Source: Stomoxys calcitrans (taxonomy: Eukaryota > Arthropoda > Insecta > Diptera > Muscidae). From it: a stretch of 64,000 nucleotides of DNA. The notes under the pieces are model-generated. The model did no database searches and had not been told where the DNA came from. It was given only the letters and a program-made list of their open reading frames with translations. Positions 48,701 to 57,700 of the stretch are shown here, one piece after another. The stretch covers positions 67,523,217 to 67,587,216 of the forward strand of contig NC_081554.1 in the NCBI RefSeq assembly GCF_963082655.1. The letters are read 5' to 3'. Within the stretch, counting starts at the first letter, position 1, and every line of letters starts with the position of its first letter. The position numbers were made by a program, and so were the translations under genes.

Positions 48701-51700
48701 AAGTCAGCAAATATGTCTGGTTTGGGGTATGGGCCCTAAAGACTGTCAATATCGAACTCATCTCTCTTGAGGCCCAAATTGTCATAGTGAGCAAATACGT
48801 CCTATTTTGGGGATGGGGCGGCCACTAAGTGAGTTGGCCCTGAAAATATATATCAGATTCGTGTTCCACTCTAAAATACCTCTTCCTCCCCATATTGCAA
48901 TGTTCAGCAATAGCACTTTTCCCTAATATTGATAACAGATTCATGCTTTACTCCCAAGCGGATCAAATAAATGTTGTTTTAGAGTAGAGTACGATGCTGA
49001 TATATTTTCATGACTAAGTGTTTGGGGTACCACGCGCTCCCTAAAATACCTCTTAATCGGACATATTTACCAGAAAATATTGGCCAGAAAATAATGAAAC
49101 ATTTTCAGCGATGATTATTCCCTCCTAATGCTGGGAACATTTGTGAGGTACTATGCCAAGTAAAAGCTTCACCTCAAAGATGGGTCGCAGTGCGGCACGC
49201 CGTTTTGACTCCACTATAAAAAGGAGGCGCCTTATCATTGGGCTCAAACTTGAATCGGACAGCACTCAGTGAAATGTGAGATGTTTCCTGTTCCTTATGG
49301 AATGTTCATGGGCAATTTTGCAAATACTAAAAATACTTCCATAGTGTGAACAAATATCCTTACAATTTTATATACACGCGAAATGCCAGCCAAGAAAAAT
49401 AATGTTCTTAGCGAAATGTATTGTATTATATACCCACGTTTAAAGTATTTTAATGTCTTATTTGGCGCTTTCGTATCCCGTTTCTAAATGAAAATTATTT
49501 ATAACAATAGAATAGACAAATTTTAAGTGCTATAGTGTCAAATAGATTTAAAATACCATTGGTGATACTAAAATTTATATAGTGTTTTACCAAAAACCCC
49601 TTTGAAAAAGTTTGATTTTTTTCGTCCTCCATGAAAACTGGTTTGATTTGAGCAACCGCATTGTCCCCACAATCTCTTACCTTATGTGGCCAATAAAGAA
49701 TGCATCTAAGGTATACCTCAACGAGTCCGATGATTTACAAAATGCCTGAGCAGTTGAGGTATCCATTAATTTATAGGCATTACTGATATAGATTACTGGT
49801 GTCAAGGATTTACGTGTTCGCGAGAACACCTTAAAGAACCCTGGATAGTTATAGAATCGCCTTACATCCAGCAATTGTTGCTGTAAATATGCATACGTTT
49901 GATTTCCGGCCACGGTTATTTCAAATGTTATGGATAGATTAAATTTTGGTGCTATATGGAAGATAGTGCGATAGACTTCCAACTCGCTTGGCACCTTTCC
50001 CGACAAACTTAAAATCAAAACACCCACTCCACAGTTGCGTATGTTTTCAAAATGCTTCTCGAATAGATCCTGCGTGGGCTTGTACAAACCCAATGCGGGA
50101 TAGAAAGCACTGTTTAGTATCTTTGGCGATGGCCGTATGGTGGAGCTCTGTGTGGTATTAGCAACACCATCACTGAGTAATTCCTTGGTCAGTGATGGAG
50201 TGGCGGACTTGCGTGTTTTATACCATGGCACTGGTGCTGTATAAAAGATATGTATGGCATTGGTAATGGAGTCCGCTATGGTGTGCTCCTCTTCGGGATC
50301 TAAATTGCTTTGTTTTTGTTGGCTTTTTAGATTTTCTATTTTCTCCTGAATCAAGCGTGACTTTAGCTTGTGTTCGTCATACTTTTCTGGTTGTATAATG
50401 CCATTTTCTCGTGGAGATTTCAATAGCAGCAGATTGTCTACGCGATTCTGTGATGATTGCTGTTGTTGGCGCTGCAATTGCTGCTGCTGCTGCAGTAGCA
50501 GCTGTTGAGATGCCTCATCGGCATAGGCCTGGGCCACAAAACGTTCATCGATTAATCTTTCGGGATTGACATGTTGCAAGCCATTGCTGAGTATCACCAA
50601 TGTTATCACAATCAAGGTGACTATCATAAATAATAGAATAATGCGAAATTTTCGTGGATTTTTGCAATACTTGGTAAAAATCATTTTGAAGTACTGGTGG
50701 CTGGTACTGCTGTTGCTGAACAATATAATCGTTTTTGTGTATGTATTGGTATTTATGTTGGAATGTGTGTTTCTGAGCAAATAGTTTCACATTTCCAGGA
50801 CATTTTCACATCCTTGAAATGGTTTTGTGTTACACATTTTCTTTTTTTTTTTTTCTTGCTTTAGCTACGAACCCAAATATTTTATTTATTGCTTTCACTT
50901 TTGCTTTAAATTATAGAGGCACTTTTTCCATTGAATTATTTTATTCTCTTCTTTTTTCTTTCCATGAATTGGTCTTTTTTTATATCTTTTTTTAGATTCT
51001 CGTCCGTTTCCGTTTTCTGTTCATTTCAATATGATTTTCACAGCTTCAATGATATCGAAATATCCACCCTCTTGCCAATGCTATTCTGTGTTCAAAGGTT
51101 TTGTTGGTAGGCTGTGTGTGAGTGTGCACTGTTCTGTGAGTGTCAGTCTGTATTTGAGTGCTTGTGGTTGAGTGCTGGTATGTGTAAAAGTGTGAATCCG
51201 TGTTGACCATGTGTTCACTGTCTTCTGTTTTGGTATGTACTGTTATTTTCTTTTCCTTGTAAAGCTATTTTCATTGTAAATAACATTGCATAAATGTTGT
51301 CCAGACCTTATGAATAGTTTGTTGGCACCCCTAATGCGCAAGTCTGTCAAATTATTGTTGACATGTTCTCTTCTTCAAAAACAAAAAATGGTGTTGCAAG
51401 TATAAATAGTTACTCTCCATACACTGGGAGAATATTTGTTGGAATTCATTGGAAAATATAATGCATGAGTATAATTATTCGAAATTTGTGATTATAGAAA
51501 TGGTGATTAATCGAATATCACTCTCTTAATAAAATCGCTAAGCCAGTTTTTTCCGAAAAAAAACTAAGGATTTAATTCTAAGCTAATAATAATCGATAAC
51601 TTACCAGTGCAACTCTGCACTGCTGTTTTTTCAACAATGTCCAGAAATAGACTGCTCTAGACGAGTAGGCCGTTAATAGAGCAGCTTCAATCATGTCACT

Positions 51701-54700
51701 AAATGCTGTGTGTCTCTAAGGAGATAGACAGACATTCGGTACTAGATATCGCTCAATCCTGGACATAGGGGCATGGTGTGGAAACTGTTTATGGCAAAAA
51801 AAGACACTGCATTAAAAAAGTGGATAATGGCTTAGGTTCAACTATGTGGCCTTCATAGACCCATGGTTGCTTGCTTGCTTGCTCCAGTTCGATTTTAATG
51901 CGATCCTTAAGGATCATCGCCCAGTTCTAAAGCGATGTCTTCGATTCCTCTCATTTCAAAGAATTTTTCGACTAGTCCTAAAGCTGTTTTTGTAAATCAA
52001 TGAAAGAAACAGAAGGGAAACGTGTCTTTTCAGAGCCCCTGTGAGTCACCAGTCCCTGGATATTTGAGATGCGACTGCTTTAAGATTTAACTAGGATAAG
52101 TAATGGAAAAGCTACTGGGTCTAAGACCTCACGCCTGACTAATGGAGAGGCTCTTTTTAAAAGCAAAACAACTTAGAGAGTGAGATTAACTTGCAAAACG
52201 GATAACTTTTGTTTCATTCTCTACCGGGTGCCGTGATCGAAACGAGTTTTTCATCATGCTCCTCACCAAGGTATGAGAACAAGGGTAAGTTATGGGGATC
52301 AAATGTTCTTGTTGTAATCGTGTGAAGTCTTTCCATCCAAAATTTGCTTGATGGACTATGTTAAATATCTATCGATCCGCCTATGTCAAGACAACATGTT
52401 CTCTGGACCTATTGTATTATCCTTACGTTGCACTTCTTTTCCATCGCACCAAATTATTCAGGCTTAAATGAGTATTGGTCTAATAATGCTCCTGTAGAGC
52501 CAGTGGACTATCCTCGGATTCAGGCTCCATTTCGAATCTACGGCCTGTCAATATAGTGGCCAAACCTGTAAGCCTTCTCGGTACGCTCCTAAATGTGACA
52601 CCAATTCACTTTTCTGTCCAAGATCACTCCTAAGTATTTTTACCTTGTCAGATATCGAAATCGATCTATTGAGGAAACGTGGAGCGTCATATTGGTTCAT
52701 CTTCATCGAGGGGCTTACTCAGGTACTCAAATACCAGTACAACCAGGTTCTTCGGCATTAGAGTAGAGATCTCCTTGGGGGCCAGCGCCTTGGTGCTTCG
52801 TTTGACGTTTCTAAATTAACGGTTGATTGTGGTGGTTGTTAATTATGAGTGGTAGTATGCGGAGAATCGCTCTCCTCTTCTATCACTATAGGGATGATCA
52901 ATAAATTGATAGTTAAACCATCTAAAGCATCTATGTCGCCGAAAAAGACCCTATCATACTTTCTCCCTAACGCATATTTTCGGATCAGTCCTTGCTATGT
53001 CCCCAAATGCCATAATAGCCATAAATTCCGCTGATGTTTGCTGACCACCTTACTGATTTCCAGAATCAATTTTCTAACTAGGATCATCCTTCTGATCGTA
53101 ATGACCCAATCTACACCCTCGTCTGCAAGTTACACTGCCTGTGCCGGGAAAATGGGTCTGGGGTTTTGGACGAGCTGGTATAGAGCGGGCGGATACTGCT
53201 TCAAATAATATCTCGGAATTTCTTTTCAATAAGATAAAGTATTGGTGTCCTCTCGCTGTCTAATCGATTGACATACGTTTAGTATTAATATGTTATGAAA
53301 GTCAGATGGTCGGTCAATGGGAGAATTACGGGAAGGTGGTCTAATCTCAATGAAATGGCAAGAAAGGCACAGAATTCGTGCATGATACAGGCGAATCACT
53401 GATACGCACCTATAATACTATTCGGGATTCCCAATCATGTAGAGTTACGGTTTCGTTCGTGATACGTTGTTATTGTAGCAGTGTGTTCTACACTGAGGCA
53501 GCAGGATTCCATCGGGTCAATCCGGTACGTATGTGTTTCTATCAACCGGGTATATATCGGCAGATTTAACATTGTGTAGCCAATCCAGCTGCCGTGGTTT
53601 CAACAGGAGATTACATCCTGTTACTCCTAGTCTGGATCGCTACCACATAATTTAACACTGTATATGATCCGTACGGTCTGGATGGTATTACATAGTTTGA
53701 TACCACATTAGCCTGGTTCATTGTTAAACTCATATGACAGCGATAAGAGCAATTATTTCATTCAGTCAAATACCTTTGGCTGTGATATTCTTTAATACAT
53801 ATTTCCCTACATTAAAGCAATTTTTTTATTACAGTTTACGATTCTTCGCAAACAAGAAAGTATTCATTATCGCCCGAACCAAAATCGGAGAGCAAAAACT
53901 CGGAACTTCTATCTGGCGGAAAAGCAACGGCACAAAAGCGACCTTCGTTAAGCTTTAAACTAAAAAGATTGCCCGACAATTCGCCCTCAATGGTATGTAT
54001 GTCCATGCAAATGTATTAATATCCATAGACCATAAAAGTCCTGAAAATATACAAATAATTTCAGTTGAAAACGGATCTTGAAAACATATCTTCCGAAACT
54101 TCAGTATCTGCAAATCAAACTTATTCTTCAGCTGCAAATCTATATCGCATACTTGTTTGTAAAACTTGTCAATTTGTGACTGAAATACCAATGGGAGGAA
54201 TTCGTCAATTGCCGCCTAATCTACTGGTAACTCGTAAAATAAACGAATATCGCTTGATGATGACGGATGAATTCAGTGATTCCTGCAGTTTGTGTTATGA
54301 GGAGACATATGTAAGTAAGACAAAAAGTATGCATAAAAAGGTGTAAAGTGGTCGCGTATGCTGATGACGTGGCAATTGCGATTAGGGGAAAATTTCCCAG
54401 TACTCTAAGAGATATACTTCACTAGGTATACTAGGTATAAATCCGTGCAAAACAGAAGTAGTTCTTTTCAGCTGAAGATACAAGTTGCCTACAATGGAAC
54501 CTGTCTCCTTGGGTGGAGAGAATGTTCCATTTACAGAAAGCGCAAAATACCCGGGTGTTTTGTGGAAAGGAAATTGAACTTCAAATCCAACATTTTGGAA
54601 AAGTCAAGAAAGGCAACTCTTGCCCTATATACCAGCAAGAGAGCCATTGGCAAAAGTTGGGGGGTTTAAACCGCGTGTCCACTGCATATACAATGGTCTG

Positions 54701-57700
54701 GTGGACGGCGCTTCAAAAGTCCATCTACTGCTTCATACTTAACTGGATCCTAAGGATGGTTTGTTTGTGCATCACTGCCGCATTGAGGACGACATCATCT
54801 GATGCACTTAATTTAATACTACATCTTATGCCTCTGGACATTGTGGCTACCCAAATTGCAGCGACAACTGACGTGAGATTAAGAGCCTTCTCATTGGTGA
54901 TGTGGCGGCTACAGGCACTGTGTTATCCTTGGTACAATATCCGATGTTCCAAGAAGTGTGGATTACACCCAACCTGAGCCGCTCTTTGATAAAAATACTG
55001 TACCACTATTCCTGTCATTACGACGATTGGCATAAATATCTTCTCAGACAGCCATTAAATCCCTGGAAAACGTATTTCTGAACACAAAAACCGCTCTCGA
55101 CTGTCGCAGATCTCTTAACGAGATTGCTGAACAGTTCAAAATTCACCTGTTGTAGGTGTCGGGCCAAGGAGATATCCCAGGGAACTGTAAGGCGGATAAA
55201 CTTGCGAGTCTAGGAACTACCCTACACATTCCAGGGATACTGGAATCTGTGGGTATGCCTTTAGCGATATGTAAGCTAAGTTTTCAGAACCAGGCCCGAA
55301 GGAAAACGAATGACAGATGTTCACAAAGAGGGGGCTGTGAGCATTCCAAAACTATGTGGCCTAATCTAGGCTTGTAGAGGTCTACTGCTTTGCTATCATT
55401 CCCTAGAACAGAGGTCTCAGTCATTGTGTCCGTGATGACAGGTCACTGTCTAATCAGAAAACATGCTGACAGTCTGAAGGTTGCCGGCCAAGACTTTTGC
55501 AGAAGCTGTGAGGACATCGGAGAAGAAGAGACTATAGAACACCTTCTGTGTGTGTCGCACTTAGAAGGAGTTAGAAGGCGTTCTCATTTCTTTCAGAACC
55601 TGTCTGTTTTAGCGGATGTGAACATTCGCAAGTTATTGGGCTTTTTAAGGCGATCTGGAGGGTTCAACGGTAGGAACTAGAAGGCATTTTTCTTCTTCTG
55701 TTCCTGTGGTGTCACAATGGACGAAAACGTCTTAGTGAGTCTGATGGCAGAGTGCCACTTAAACCTAACCTTACATTTTTCATGTTATTAAGGAGATTAA
55801 GCTGTAATCGGAAGCAATGCAGGAGGGGTATCGGGAGAAAAGGAGGGAGAAGAAATGTCTATTCCGAAGAAAGAAAAAGGAAATGGAAAGACGTGAGTGT
55901 GAGCGAGTTGAGATGTGCAGGAGTCAGAATGAAGTCCGGAAATTTTACCAAAAAACTGCAAGCAAACTGGGAAGATCGAAAGCCCGATGGAAAGATCAAG
56001 TGGTGGGAGCCACCTTGAAACTTGGTGTCAGAGATTTTAGAATAAACGCAGAAGATCGAGGCGCTTGAAACACTATTCTACGTTCGACTAGTGGAACAAA
56101 TGTTCTGTCATAGCCAATTAAGGAAAAAAAAAAGCTGTAATCAGACGTTAGTCATTCTCTTCAAAATCATTGATACAAATTGTACCTACTATGAACATAT
56201 AGTTCCAATCTAAGATGCCATTAACCACATCGTTACTTCTTTTCTTTCAGGCCACTCATTTTTGCGATATATGCAAATTAAAATTATGCACCCTATGCAA
56301 AGAAGCCCATGAACGACAAAAATCTACAGCAAATCATAATCTTCAGAAAACCACCGACTTCACAACAAACCAATTCCATACTCAAACTTCCATTCGAGAC
56401 AATAACAATCTAAAAATGAAATGCAGTCTACATGTAGGTTTTGAGATTAAATCATTTTGTCATAATTGTTTGCAAGTGGCCTGCGCTGATTGTTTGGTCC
56501 TGCAGCACAAGGGTCATAGGGTGGAAACTATTGATAAGGCTATTAAACATTATACGACAATATTAAAAGACTCAACCGAACAAACGCGTCTTATATGTAA
56601 AAGCGCTGAACATTCTTTGGAGAAATTGAATGCTTCTTCGCTAAGCATTAATCGTAAATGTGATGAACTGCAGACAGAAGTTGAGCAGTTTATAGAAAAA
56701 TATGCCGAAGCTGTGGAGGTGCATAGAAAAACACTATTGCAACAGGTGCAACGATCCAGGGAGACAAAAGTCCATGTGATTGGAGAGCAACAAGAGGAAT
56801 TGGGTTAGTAATTGTGATATTTAATAGAAATGACTTTTTAATACAAATGTTTCTAGACAAACATACACAAGCTGGACAAATGGCCATCACATTTAGCCAA
56901 GAATTGATGGATGTGGCCTCGGATGAGGAAATTTTATCTTTTTTCAAAATTCTTCTAAAGCGTTTCGAATATTGTCAGAAGATGAAAACTCCCATTGATC
57001 CTAAGGTAATGTACTCGTATTGAGAAACAACATAATTAAACTTATAACTATTTCATAGACCATTTACCATTTTCTGATAAATGATCAAAAATATTTTCAT
57101 ATATATTTGAATTCCAGATAATCAACACTCCTAATTTTCTACCTAAAATACAAGCTCCCTTGTCAAAAGATTCCCATGATATACCCATGTTTGGCATTAT
57201 AACCATGCAGATTGTGGAACCTTCACTATGTACACTACAATGGGATGGTAAGCCATATCTAGAGGAGATCTTAGAAAGAATTTTTTAAGAAGTACAATTT
57301 ATTTTTAGGATTTTCCCAATTAAGATTAAACAAAAAAGTAGAACTAACATTAATATCCAGAGATGCTGATGGTATACCCATGTGTCATGGGGGTTTAAAA
57401 ATTCAAACCCATGTTAAATACAAGGATTTAAATTCAAAATGTTTAAGAATGGAGGTAAAGGTTAAAACAATTTTTTAATATCATTAATGTACATATAAGG
57501 AATTTTTATTTTAAGGTTACTGATAATAGTGATGGTACTTATGGCATAGCTTTTACCCCGGATTCGGAAGGTACTATACTTCTAATGATTACCATAAACG
57601 AAAAACACATTAAGGTGAGTATGTAACAATGATTTTCACAAATGACCAACTAAGGAATAATCAGATTAGAGAAGAAATACTTGAAATATATGAAGTACAG

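Noticed and set aside
50685..50790. Longer N-terminus for the GH99 protein
   Set aside because: The upstream frame opens only on TTG; ATG 50684 has a good context and directly precedes the signal anchor.
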